A stretch of 64,000 nt of DNA from Pseudochelatococcus lubricantis (GTDB lineage: Bacteria; Pseudomonadota; Alphaproteobacteria; Rhizobiales; Beijerinckiaceae), in NCBI RefSeq assembly GCF_042432495.1, contig NZ_JBHLXC010000006.1:248001-312000 (forward strand), written 5' to 3'. The position numbers and the translations under genes are program-made. Shown here in pieces: positions 17,513 through 25,134 of the stretch. The notes beneath the pieces are model-generated. The model made no database searches, was not told where the DNA came from, and saw nothing but the letters and a program-made list of their open reading frames with translations. How positions within the stretch are numbered: the stretch's first letter is position 1; the number at the start of each line of letters is the position of its first letter.

Positions 17513-17618
17513 CTAGATCATGTCAGCATTTCAACGAAACGCTTACATGATCTAAATCTTTGATTTTGAGCGAATTCTGATCGATCAAATGATTCCATTT
17601 AATCGGAATGCGCTCTAA
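17513..17618 (+). repeat. Dispersed stem-loop repeat, diverged copy C
   Basis: Same length and design as copies A (8842) and B (61556), but with different stem bases: TAGATCATGT and ACATGATCTA form a perfect 10-bp stem around CAGCATTTCAACGAAACGCTT. The tail aligns to that of A/B in short blocks (TTTGAT, ATTCCATTT against TATCCACTTT, GCGCTCTAA against ACGCTTTAG). A partial second loop-like sequence (GCGTTTCAACGAAACG) lies just before it at about 17485. The remaining bases of 17363-17682 show nothing else beyond the hairpin at 17653. Confidence 0.7.
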
Positions 17619-17652
17619 CAGCCTCTGGACACTGCACGGGCGTGGCCGGTTG

Positions 17653-17673
17653 CCGATGAGCCACGCTCATCGG
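17653..17673 (-). terminator. Hairpin just downstream of the PL7 lyase gene
   Basis: Perfect 9-bp stem CCGATGAGC / GCTCATCGG with a 3-nt loop, 10 bp after the lyase stop on the minus strand. No T-run follows, so a role in termination or transcript end protection is uncertain. Confidence 0.4.
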
Positions 17674-17682
17674 GCTTGGGTA

Positions 17683-18459
17683 TCAGGCGGGAAAGTCGCC
17701 CTCGGGAACGCCGATCAGTTCCGGGATCTTGTTGGCATCATGGCTGATGTCGAGCTGGTAGAAGGAAACCTGCCCCGCGCCGCGGCCGGAATCCGAGTTG
17801 ACGCCGAGATAGGCGCCGGCCTTGAAGTAAAGCTCGTCGTCTTGCCACACCTTGTTGATCTTGGTGATGGACTTGTATTCCTTGCCGTCGGCGTAGACGC
17901 GCACGTCGAGCACATCGCCGGAGACGTCGATCCGGTAGGAGAAGCGCTCGTTCAGCGACACGTCGGGGGTATCCCCGTTCTCGTCCCGAAGCTGGAACTT
18001 CGTTTCCTTGTTCTTGGAACCGGCACGGTCGTTGATGAAATAAATATCCTCGTTGTCCCAGTAGATCCGGACAAGCTCGTCGTCCTCGCCGTGGACCTGA
18101 CCGACGATCAGCCGGCCGGCATCGCCGTTGGTCTTGATCGGCGCCTGATCGACTTCCAGCGTCGCAGCCATATGGCCACCCTCGTCTGTCGTCCAGCCGG
18201 CAACGCGGCCGTTGTCCATTTCACGCAGTTCCGATCGCACATATTTGGAGCCGCTGGTGGTCGCACCCTTGACCGGCGCGTAGAACACCATCGCACCGTC
18301 GTCGGCGGTATAGAAGTATTTGGAGTTCTCATAGTTGACGAGGTTCTTGACCTCATAAGCCTTGCCGCTGGCGGAGCCCTTGCTGTTGACGGGCAATGTG
18401 ATTTTCCAGTCGGTAAGATCGAAGTTGACGCCGGGCGCCACGTCGGGAATCAAGCTCAT
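17683..18459 (-). CDS. Alginate lyase, polysaccharide lyase family 7
   Basis: A 258-residue single-domain PL7 beta-jelly-roll lyase cutting alginate by beta-elimination. All family motifs are present: RSELRE (Arg75), QVH (Gln121, His123) and YFKAGAY (Tyr217), matching the four catalytic positions. In PL7 enzymes QVH, rather than QIH, is associated with preference for polymannuronate. The protein starts MSLIPDVAPGVNFDLTDW with no signal peptide, and no RTX repeats, so how or whether it leaves the cell is unclear. The start is preceded by an AT-rich leader with a hairpin and a long palindrome. It is first in a locus otherwise devoted to alginate synthesis, suggesting chain trimming, dispersal or reuse. 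Confidence 0.9.
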   Translation of the reverse strand: MSLIPDVAPGVNFDLTDWKITLPVNSKGSASGKAYEVKNLVNYENSKYFYTADDGAMVFYAPVKGATTSGSKYVRSELREMDNGRVAGWTTDEGGHMAATLEVDQAPIKTNGDAGRLIVGQVHGEDDELVRIYWDNEDIYFINDRAGSKNKETKFQLRDENGDTPDVSLNERFSYRIDVSGDVLDVRVYADGKEYKSITKINKVWQDDELYFKAGAYLGVNSDSGRGAGQVSFYQLDISHDANKIPELIGVPEGDFPA

Positions 18460-18486
18460 ATATATTCACCCCTTTTCAGGAAGTAA

Positions 18487-18509
18487 CACAGCGTTACATC
18501 TTCGCTGTG
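18487..18509 (-). promoter_or_regulatory. Hairpin in the lyase leader
   Basis: Inverted repeat CACAGCG / CGCTGTG with a 9-nt loop, about 28-50 bp upstream of the PL7 lyase start; an overlapping GTAAC-N5-GTTAC palindrome lies at its left side. It would form in the lyase 5-prime leader or serve as a regulator site. Confidence 0.45.
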
Positions 18510-18564
18510 CAATTCAAATAAAGAATCGCACGTTGTATTTTATCATATAAATATTATATTTGCA

Positions 18565-18588
18565 TGACAAATAATGTATTATTTGTCA
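18565..18588. promoter_or_regulatory. Perfect palindrome upstream of the PL7 lyase
   Basis: Arms TGACAAATAA and TTATTTGTCA (10 bp, perfect) around TGTA, lying 106-129 bp upstream of the lyase start in a strikingly AT-rich gap. Size and symmetry suit a dimeric regulator such as the Crp/Fnr-type protein encoded at 20319, though its half-sites are not the E. coli CRP or FNR consensus. Confidence 0.55.
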
Positions 18589-18651
18589 ATTTGACTTTTC
18601 ATTTTTTCGTTTGAAAGCAAGAAAGTTTAATTTCCTTACATTTAGGCCAAT

Positions 18652-19893
18652 TCAGGCATATTCTTCCCTGCTATCGACATAGCGCTGCAGTTCGCCGATC
18701 GCGCAGATGATGTGATAGAGGGAACTGCCGGGCGCGTCGCCGGTGGCGAAGCTGCCGTCCTCCAGCATCACGTCGTGCCACAACCCGGCCACCGGCGTTT
18801 GCAGATAGGACATCAGGGTGCCGGCGGCATCGAGCGCGGATTTCTCCGCGCGCCACCTGTCCGGCCCCTGCGAGCGCCGTGCCACGGCGAGCCAGGCCTT
18901 GAGGCGCTCGGTCTGCGGCCAGAGGCGGGCCTTGCCGTCGGAAGCCGAACCGTCCGACCACACCTCGTTGACCGCGACCCGGCGCAACGGGTCGTAGCCG
19001 TGCGTCTCGGCAAAGCCGACCATGCCCAGCGGGAACGCGCCGGCGTCGCCGCCGGTCAGCGCTTCCCAGCGCATCAGCAGCCACGCCCATTCGTAGTTGT
19101 GTCCGGGCTCGACACGGCACCGCCCGGCGTCCTCGACGGGCGTCCAGTCCGCGCCGAATGTCTCGCGCAGTATTCCACGCTCCCTGTCGACGAAACGCGA
19201 CAGGAACAGCGCCACGACCGTGTCCGCGAGTTCGCGCCAGCGGGGATCGGGATCGAGCGGAAGCCAGGCGAGCGACGCCTCCAGAAGATGCATGTGCGGG
19301 TTGGAGCGCAGCGGGAAGGGCTTGTCGAGGCGGTCGACGAAGCCGCCATCCGCGTGGGCGAAGCGTTCCACGACCGACTGCCGCAGCAGCCGCGCGCGCT
19401 CCACGATATCGGGATCGCGCAGCAGGCGCCAGGCATGCGCATGGGCAAAGAGCAGGAAAGCCTGGTCGTAGAGGTCGAAGCCGATATCGGACACGCTGTC
19501 GTCGGCGGCGAGCGTATGGAACAGGAAACCGCCGGCGCTGGTGTGGAGCGCGAGGAAGCGGCAGCCATGGCGGACGCCGGCCTCCGCGGCCAACCTGTTC
19601 CAGCCCAGTTCGGCCGCCTCGCACATCGCGTAGACCTGGCGCGCGGTGACTCGCACCCGCCGCGGGCCGGGCGCGCTCCGGCCGCGGGCGGACAGCGTCT
19701 CGGCATAGCCGCCGCGTGCATGGTCGGCGCCGACGGTCGACCAAAGCGGCAGGATCTGCTCGAACAGAACCTTGCGGTAAAGGCCAAGCGTTTCCTTCAG
19801 CTCTGCTGTATCCCGCAGTTCTTCACCGGCAATGAGAGAGCCGTTGGCAACGGACGCCGTGTCGGGTTTCATGTCACTGTAGGTAACATTCAT
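18652..19893 (-). CDS. AGE-family epimerase/isomerase, possible mannose-6-phosphate isomerase
   Basis: A 413-residue (alpha/alpha)6-barrel protein of the N-acylglucosamine 2-epimerase family. Family blocks include VTARQVYAMCEAAELGW (near residue 85), DLYDQAFLLFAHAHAW, the NPHMHLLEASLAW block with its catalytic-region histidines, and EPGHNYEWAWLL. The family includes sugar 2-epimerases and, in Sinorhizobium, a mannose-6-phosphate isomerase. Because the AlgA of this locus seems to lack its isomerase site, fructose-6-phosphate to mannose-6-phosphate conversion is an attractive role; mannose isomerase is the alternative. No signal peptide, so cytoplasmic. Its leader is AT-rich and holds the palindrome at 19981. 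Confidence 0.85.
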   Translation of the reverse strand: MNVTYSDMKPDTASVANGSLIAGEELRDTAELKETLGLYRKVLFEQILPLWSTVGADHARGGYAETLSARGRSAPGPRRVRVTARQVYAMCEAAELGWNRLAAEAGVRHGCRFLALHTSAGGFLFHTLAADDSVSDIGFDLYDQAFLLFAHAHAWRLLRDPDIVERARLLRQSVVERFAHADGGFVDRLDKPFPLRSNPHMHLLEASLAWLPLDPDPRWRELADTVVALFLSRFVDRERGILRETFGADWTPVEDAGRCRVEPGHNYEWAWLLMRWEALTGGDAGAFPLGMVGFAETHGYDPLRRVAVNEVWSDGSASDGKARLWPQTERLKAWLAVARRSQGPDRWRAEKSALDAAGTLMSYLQTPVAGLWHDVMLEDGSFATGDAPGSSLYHIICAIGELQRYVDSREEYA

Positions 19894-20318
19894 GTGATCT
19901 CAACTCCCGCGACAGCCAGTTGCTTGCGTCTATGGCATATCTCTCTATAACAACATACTTACACATTATGTATTCAGTCATTAACATATGTTAAGCAACA
20001 TTCTTGAAATAATTCGTCACAATATTTTATTAAAAAAAGTTAATTATAATCTTGAATGCACCTGCCTGAACGTGCTTATCTAGAATAAAGCTGCTCACAG
20101 AACGTGTAGAGAAGCCGGCCCATTGTTAACTCCGGGTTGGTTTTCAGATGAACTGACTGGCAGCTTTCGAACCCTAAATAACAGAGATTGTTGGGAGAAA
20201 ACGTTCGACGCTGCTCTGCGGAAGCAGAAGAAGGGCTGCGATAGCATCGTCGCCGATAATCGTCGTCGTGTCGCCGGTTCGAGGGTCAGGAGCATGCGCT
20301 GTAACCGGAGGCTTTAAG
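19894..20318. other. Intergenic control region between AGE gene and Crp/Fnr gene
   Basis: A 425-bp gap between divergent genes. About 19940-20070 is very AT-rich, unlike the surroundings, and contains the TTAACATATGTTAA palindrome. The part nearer the regulator (20100-20318) returns to normal composition; I see no convincing gene in it, and short open frames there lack coding character. Confidence 0.6.
19981..19994. promoter_or_regulatory. Perfect 14-bp palindrome upstream of the AGE gene
   Basis: TTAACATATGTTAA lies 88-101 bp upstream of the AGE-family start. A related TTAACTTACATTAA (10 of 14 matching) lies at 21108-21121, 61 bp before algD. Both are candidates for one regulator site controlling the locus. 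Confidence 0.5.
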
Positions 20319-21008
20319 ATGTGCGCATGTATTTCACCGTTTATCAGCCGCCTGCAAGGGTTGATGCAACCCTTTGACATCCGCCGCGATTCCCTTGGTG
20401 ACCTCCCGGTGAAGAGCATCTACTTCCCGAAGGGCGCAGAGATACAGGCGGTGGGTTCGGTCAGCCGGCAGTTCGCGGTGGTGGGCGACGGCATTGCGAT
20501 GCGCTACCGCCTGCTGAGCGACGGCGGGCGGCAGATTATTATGTTTCTAATGCCCGGCGACGCCTGCAACACCAATTTCTATAACGTCGCGCCGCTAGAC
20601 TATGCTGTCGCGGCGGTAACGCCGGTGCGCATCGACCGCATCGAGTATAGCCCCATGCTCGCGCTGGTGAAGGACTATCCCGAGGTCAACCAGGCGCTGT
20701 GGCTGATGGCGAGCCGGCAAGAAGCGATCATGCGCGACTGGATCACCAGTCTCGGCCGTTGCGACGCCCGGCGGCGCGTCGCCATCCTGCTGCGGGAACT
20801 GGTTCAACGCCTGCGCGAAAGCGGCGAGGAGTCCTTGCCGGTCCCCATTCCGATCACGCAGTCTCTTCTGGCGGATGCGGTGGGCGTGACGCCGATCCAT
20901 TTCAACCGCGTCATCAATGAGCTGGGCAAGATGCAGATATTGACGACGCGGCGCGGCACGATCTTCGTCAGCGACACGGAAGCACTTTCGGAGATGGCAA
21001 CATATTAA
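20319..21008 (+). CDS. Crp/Fnr-family transcriptional regulator of the alginate locus
   Basis: A 229-residue Crp/Fnr-type protein. Residues about 20-130 form the cyclic-nucleotide-type beta-barrel (VKSIYFPKGAEIQAVGSVSRQF, GDGIAMRYRLLSDGGRQIIMFLMPGD), then a dimer helix, and residues about 150-220 the winged helix (ITQSLLADAVGVTPIHFNRVINELG). No iron-sulphur Cys cluster is visible in the usual FNR arrangement, though Cys residues occur at positions 2 and 4 of the N-terminus. The ATG at 20319 has CGGAGG a few bases upstream. Placement between the AGE gene and algD, beside several palindromes, suggests it controls the locus; its signal is unknown. Confidence 0.88.
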   Translation: MCACISPFISRLQGLMQPFDIRRDSLGDLPVKSIYFPKGAEIQAVGSVSRQFAVVGDGIAMRYRLLSDGGRQIIMFLMPGDACNTNFYNVAPLDYAVAAVTPVRIDRIEYSPMLALVKDYPEVNQALWLMASRQEAIMRDWITSLGRCDARRRVAILLRELVQRLRESGEESLPVPIPITQSLLADAVGVTPIHFNRVINELGKMQILTTRRGTIFVSDTEALSEMATY

Positions 21009-21107
21009 TATAAGCCCCCTTTACGTCAAACAACGTTTGGCATTTTTGCAACATATGAAGGTGTTTCAGCGTTAATTTACGGAAATCAGACTAAATATAA
21101 AAGATGA

Positions 21108-21121
21108 TTAACTTACATTAA
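21108..21121. promoter_or_regulatory. Candidate regulator site upstream of algD
   Basis: TTAACTTACATTAA resembles the perfect palindrome at 19981 and sits in an AT-rich 173-bp leader (21009-21181). A second small palindrome, CAAAC-AAC-GTTTG, lies at 21027-21039. A GGGGG run just before the algD ATG serves as part of the ribosome site. Confidence 0.4.
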
Positions 21122-21181
21122 TGATGAAAAAAAATCTATTTTGTAGTTATCGTCCTAGATTTTTATTTCTGGGGGTAGCAC

Positions 21182-22492
21182 ATGAAGATCAGCATCTTTG
21201 GCGCTGGCTATGTTGGCGCAGTATCCGCTGCCTGTCTTGCGCAGGAAGGACATCACGTTGTTGCGGTCGATCCTGATCCCAACAAGATCAGACCACTGCT
21301 GGCGGGTGAATCGCCCATCATCGAGCCGGGCCTGCCGGATCTGATCCGGGCGGCCGTCACGAGCGGCCGCCTGAAGGCGACGTCGGATGCCGGCGCCGCC
21401 ATCGCGGAAAGCGAACTGTCGCTGATCTGCGTCGGCACGCCCTCGCGGTCCGATGGCAGTCTCAACACGGAATATCTGAAGCGCGTGTCGGAGGAAATCG
21501 GCGCCGCGATCCGCACCAAGAATGTGTTCCATTCCATCGTCGTGCGTTCGACCTGCCTGCCAGGCACCACGGACGAGATCGTCGTGCCGGCGTTGGAAGC
21601 CGCCTCCGGCCTCAAGGCAGGCGAAGGTTTCGGCATCGCCTACCTGCCGGAATTCCTGCGCGAAAGCACTGCGATCAAGGATTACTACGATCCCGGCGTC
21701 ATCGTCTTCGGCTACCGCGACGGCACTACGCTGGAGCGTCTGCAGGAGATTCACGAGCATCTGGCGCGGCCGAAGTTCATCGTCGATATCCGCACGGCGG
21801 AAGGCATCAAATACGCCAACAACGCCTGGCACGCTGTGAAGATCAGTTTCTCCAACGAGATGGGCAACGTCCTCAGCACGGCCGGCATCGACAGCCATAT
21901 CGCGCTCGACATCCTGTGCAGCGACGACCGGCTGAATATTTCCCGCGCCTATCTGATGCCCGGCTTCGCCTTCGGCGGCTCCTGCCTGCCCAAGGACTTG
22001 CGGGCGCTGATCAGCCTTTCCCGCCGGCAGGGCACGCCGGCACCGTTGCTGGAGGCCACGCTCTCCGCCAACGAGGCGCAGATCAACCGCGCCTACAATA
22101 TGATCGTGGAGCGCGGCCAGCGCCGCATCGGCATCGTCGGCCTGTCCTTCAAGCCGGACACGGACGACCTGCGCGAAAGCCCGCTGGTGGAGCTTGCCGA
22201 ACGCCTCTATGGCCGCGGCTACGAACTGAACATCTACGACCCGAACATCCGTCTGGCGCGCCTGACCGGCGCCAATGCCTCCTTCATCAAGGCCCGCCTG
22301 CCGCACCTCGCCGGGCTGCTCAAGGAGGACATCGATACGGTCATCAGCGAATCCGACGTCATCGTCGTCGGCAACCGCGCGGAGATGAACGGATCGATCC
22401 GCAAGGTCGCGCCGACGACGCCAATCATCGACCTCGTGCGGGTCGAGGGATCGCGCCGGACCCAGGGAAACTACCATGGCATCTGCTGGTGA
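21182..22492 (+). CDS. algD: GDP-mannose 6-dehydrogenase
   Basis: AlgD oxidises GDP-mannose to GDP-mannuronate with two NAD+, the committed step of alginate synthesis. The 436-residue length equals that of Pseudomonas AlgD. Visible are the NAD loop GAGYVG at residues 7-12, the block IAYLPEFLRESTAIKDYYDPG, catalytic Cys268 in GFAFGGSCLPKDLRAL, and the C-terminal LSFKPDTDDLRESP block. First gene of the synthesis operon, behind an AT-rich leader with candidate regulator sites; its end overlaps alg8 by 17 bp. A UDP-glucose dehydrogenase is the general alternative, but the Cys position and alg8/alg44 neighbours settle it. Confidence 0.95.
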   Translation: MKISIFGAGYVGAVSAACLAQEGHHVVAVDPDPNKIRPLLAGESPIIEPGLPDLIRAAVTSGRLKATSDAGAAIAESELSLICVGTPSRSDGSLNTEYLKRVSEEIGAAIRTKNVFHSIVVRSTCLPGTTDEIVVPALEAASGLKAGEGFGIAYLPEFLRESTAIKDYYDPGVIVFGYRDGTTLERLQEIHEHLARPKFIVDIRTAEGIKYANNAWHAVKISFSNEMGNVLSTAGIDSHIALDILCSDDRLNISRAYLMPGFAFGGSCLPKDLRALISLSRRQGTPAPLLEATLSANEAQINRAYNMIVERGQRRIGIVGLSFKPDTDDLRESPLVELAERLYGRGYELNIYDPNIRLARLTGANASFIKARLPHLAGLLKEDIDTVISESDVIVVGNRAEMNGSIRKVAPTTPIIDLVRVEGSRRTQGNYHGICW

Positions 22493-23978
22493 TATCTCGG
22501 AACGGCCCTGGGTGCACGTCCTCGCGGTGCTCGCGCTTGCGGCGGTCGCGACGTCGTTGCCGAACGAAGCCTACGCCATCATCGATACGCGGACCGGTCT
22601 GGCGATCGGCGCGATCGGGGCGTGGCGCTACGGCTGGGGGCTGCTCCATTTCATCCGCAGCCTCATCTACCGTTTCCGGGTGTATCCGGCGATGAAGCGG
22701 CGGGCGGCGGAAGCGGGCGAGGCAGGCTCCGTCCCGTCCTACCTCCTCGTGACCTCCTTCCGCATCCCGACGGAGACGACGATCGAAGTCTATCGCGCGG
22801 CGTTTCTCGCCGCGCTCAACGCGCCCGGCCCCTCAGTCGTGGTCGCCTCGATCGTCGACATGGTGGACCAGCGGCTGATCAAGCAGCTCTACCACAGGAT
22901 GGTGAAGCCGGAGGACCGCGTCGACCTGCTCATCGTGCGCATCGCCGGCACCGGCAAGCGCGACGCGCTCGCCTTCGGCTTCCGTGCCATCGCCCGGCTT
23001 TCGCCGCCCGACGACGCCATGGTGGCGGTGATCGACGGCGACAGCATCGTGCCGCCCGATCTCGTCGCGCGCTGCGCGCCCTTCTTCCACGATCAGAAGG
23101 TCGGCGCGCTGACCACGGACGAGATGGCGCGCGTCAACGGCTCACGCCTGTTCGTCCACTGGTACGACCTGCGTTTCGCGCAGCGCCATATCCTGATGTC
23201 GTCGATGGGGCTGTCGCGGCGCGTGCTGACGCTCACGGGGCGCATGTCGATGTTCCGCGCCTCGATCATCTGCGACCCGCGCTTCGTTGCGCAGGTGGAA
23301 CTGGACTACATCGATCATCACCGTCTCGGCCGTTTCAAGTTCCTGACCGGCGACGACAAGTCGAGCTGGTTCTACCTGCTGCGCAACGGCTACTATATGC
23401 TTTATCTGCCGGACGTCATGGTCGAGACCGTGGAAGATCCGCCCTCCGACAGCTTCATCGACTCCGCGTCGCAGTTGATGGTGCGCTGGTACGGCAACAT
23501 GCTGCGCACGAACGGCCGGGCGCTGGCGCTCGGCCCGCGCCGGATCGGCCTCTTCACCTGGTGGGCGATCCTAGACCAGCGCATGTCGATGTGGACGTGC
23601 CTGATCGGCGTGACGATCGCGCTGCTGGCGACCTTGTTCATATCGCCGTTCGCCATCGTGGTTTACGCGATATGGATACTGTCCTCCCGCTATGTCCTGA
23701 CGTTGCTTCTGCTTTCGGCGCGGCGGCGCGTGTCGATATTTTTCCCGATCTTGTTGTATTTCAACCAGATATACGGCTCGCTGATGAAGGTTTATGTCTT
23801 CTTCCGCCTCGACAAGCAGAAATGGACGCGCCAGAAAACAACACTCGCCAAGGGGAAGATAACCCGTCTCGCGCGATTCCGGCTGATGGAGTCGAAGCTC
23901 TATCATGCGGTCAGCGTTCTTCTGCTTGTCGTGGTCTGTTCCTTGTTGATGGGCATCACATCTTTTTCAGTTCTGTGA
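22476..23978 (+). CDS. alg8: Mannuronan synthase catalytic subunit Alg8 (GT2)
   Basis: Alg8 polymerises GDP-mannuronate into polymannuronate in the inner membrane, activated through Alg44. The 500-residue protein matches Pseudomonas Alg8 (494) in length. It has N-terminal membrane helices (VHVLAVLALAAVATSL), the GT2 core with VAVIDGDSIVPPDL (metal DxD), TTDEMARVNG, LTGDDKSSWFYLL and YLPDVMVETVE, and C-terminal helices (about residues 370-430 and the last 25). Start overlaps algD, so translation is probably coupled. All acidic catalytic blocks are present, so it should be active. Confidence 0.95.
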   Translation: MASAGDISERPWVHVLAVLALAAVATSLPNEAYAIIDTRTGLAIGAIGAWRYGWGLLHFIRSLIYRFRVYPAMKRRAAEAGEAGSVPSYLLVTSFRIPTETTIEVYRAAFLAALNAPGPSVVVASIVDMVDQRLIKQLYHRMVKPEDRVDLLIVRIAGTGKRDALAFGFRAIARLSPPDDAMVAVIDGDSIVPPDLVARCAPFFHDQKVGALTTDEMARVNGSRLFVHWYDLRFAQRHILMSSMGLSRRVLTLTGRMSMFRASIICDPRFVAQVELDYIDHHRLGRFKFLTGDDKSSWFYLLRNGYYMLYLPDVMVETVEDPPSDSFIDSASQLMVRWYGNMLRTNGRALALGPRRIGLFTWWAILDQRMSMWTCLIGVTIALLATLFISPFAIVVYAIWILSSRYVLTLLLLSARRRVSIFFPILLYFNQIYGSLMKVYVFFRLDKQKWTRQKTTLAKGKITRLARFRLMESKLYHAVSVLLLVVVCSLLMGITSFSVL

Positions 23979-24014
23979 AATTTACAATGCCATTATGCTT
24001 ATGGAGACAGAAAC

Positions 24015-25133
24015 ATGGGTTCTGTATTGTTTGAAGCGGAGTTGAATCGGCAGCATCCGCGCTACCGGCTGCCCATGTTCGCCGTCATCCAGGGGCGCAC
24101 CTATGATGTGCCGGAATGGTCGATGGCGGGTTTCGACATCGCCGGCGATTTCCCCCTCGCTCCCGGTGACGTTGTGGATGCATCGCTGGCGCTGCCGTTC
24201 CATGGCTACCAGTTCGGCCTCAGCGTCCACGCGGTCGTCGTCAACGCTTCCCCGGAGAAGCAGCGTGCGAGCCTTGCCTTCACCGGCCTCGACGAGCGTC
24301 AGGCGAGCCTGCTGCGCTACATCACCGACGCGGTGCTGGCGGGCGAGGTCGTCGCGGTCGGCGATGTGCTCGACGTCGCGCGCCGCAACGAAACCGTCCG
24401 TGCACGCGATGTGCCGCCGCCACCCACGCCCGGGCCGCTGGGGCGCCTGACGAACATCGGGCGACGTGTCGTCACCACCGGCGCGGTGGCGGCGCTCGGC
24501 ATAGCGCTCGCGGCCTTCCTGTGGACGAACGTCTACGACAGGCTCTTCGTGGTGCGTGCCGAGAGCGCCGCCGTGGCGGCGAAGATCATCAATCTCGCGT
24601 CGCCCGCCGTCGGCCGCATCGACTATCTCAATCCCCGCCGCCGGCTACAGCTCGGCGAGCCGCTGATGACGATCGCGCCGCCGGAAGGCGACCCGATCAC
24701 GGTGCAGTCACCCTGCGACTGCATACAGGTGGAGCAGAAGCTTGCGGGCGGCGATTTCGTCCGCGCTGGCGATACGGTCGTCACGCTGATGCGCGCCGAC
24801 GCGCCGATCGTCGTCACGGCGACCGTTCCGGACGACAGGCTGATGAGCCTTTACGGCCTGCGCAGCGCGGCGGTCGAGTTCGCCGACGGCAGCCGTGTCG
24901 ACAACGCCGGCATCCTCTGGTTGCCGGGCAAGGGCGACGGCCAGACGGAGCTGCCGCGCAGCCCTTCCACCGTGGTCATCGACACCGGGCGCGAGCTGAC
25001 GGCCGACATGCTGGGCCAGCCCGTGACCGTACGTTTCGACCTTTTCAGCGACAGCACGATCGGCCGCGTCGTCGCGTCATTCAGGGAGCAGAGCACGTCG
25101 GTTGCCGCGACGCTGCCGGACAGGAGTCGGTGA
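24015..25133 (+). CDS. alg44: Alginate co-polymerase Alg44 (PilZ c-di-GMP receptor)
   Basis: Alg44 binds c-di-GMP through a cytoplasmic PilZ domain and switches on Alg8. The 372-residue protein has an N-terminal PilZ domain (residues about 12-105), one membrane helix near 150-172 (TTGAVAALGIALAAFLW) and a periplasmic HlyD-like domain. The PilZ RxxxR motif is present (Arg12, Arg16). The second motif, normally [D/N]xSxxG, reads E34-W-S36-M-A-G39, an Asp/Asn-to-Glu change that may weaken or alter ligand binding. It lies 36 bp after alg8 and one base before algA. Function follows from family and position. Confidence 0.93.
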   Translation: MGSVLFEAELNRQHPRYRLPMFAVIQGRTYDVPEWSMAGFDIAGDFPLAPGDVVDASLALPFHGYQFGLSVHAVVVNASPEKQRASLAFTGLDERQASLLRYITDAVLAGEVVAVGDVLDVARRNETVRARDVPPPPTPGPLGRLTNIGRRVVTTGAVAALGIALAAFLWTNVYDRLFVVRAESAAVAAKIINLASPAVGRIDYLNPRRRLQLGEPLMTIAPPEGDPITVQSPCDCIQVEQKLAGGDFVRAGDTVVTLMRADAPIVVTATVPDDRLMSLYGLRSAAVEFADGSRVDNAGILWLPGKGDGQTELPRSPSTVVIDTGRELTADMLGQPVTVRFDLFSDSTIGRVVASFREQSTSVAATLPDRSR

Positions 25134-25134
25134 G

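Noticed and set aside
20123..20317. Short open frame before the Crp/Fnr gene
   Set aside because: No ribosome site or family similarity; more likely leader DNA.
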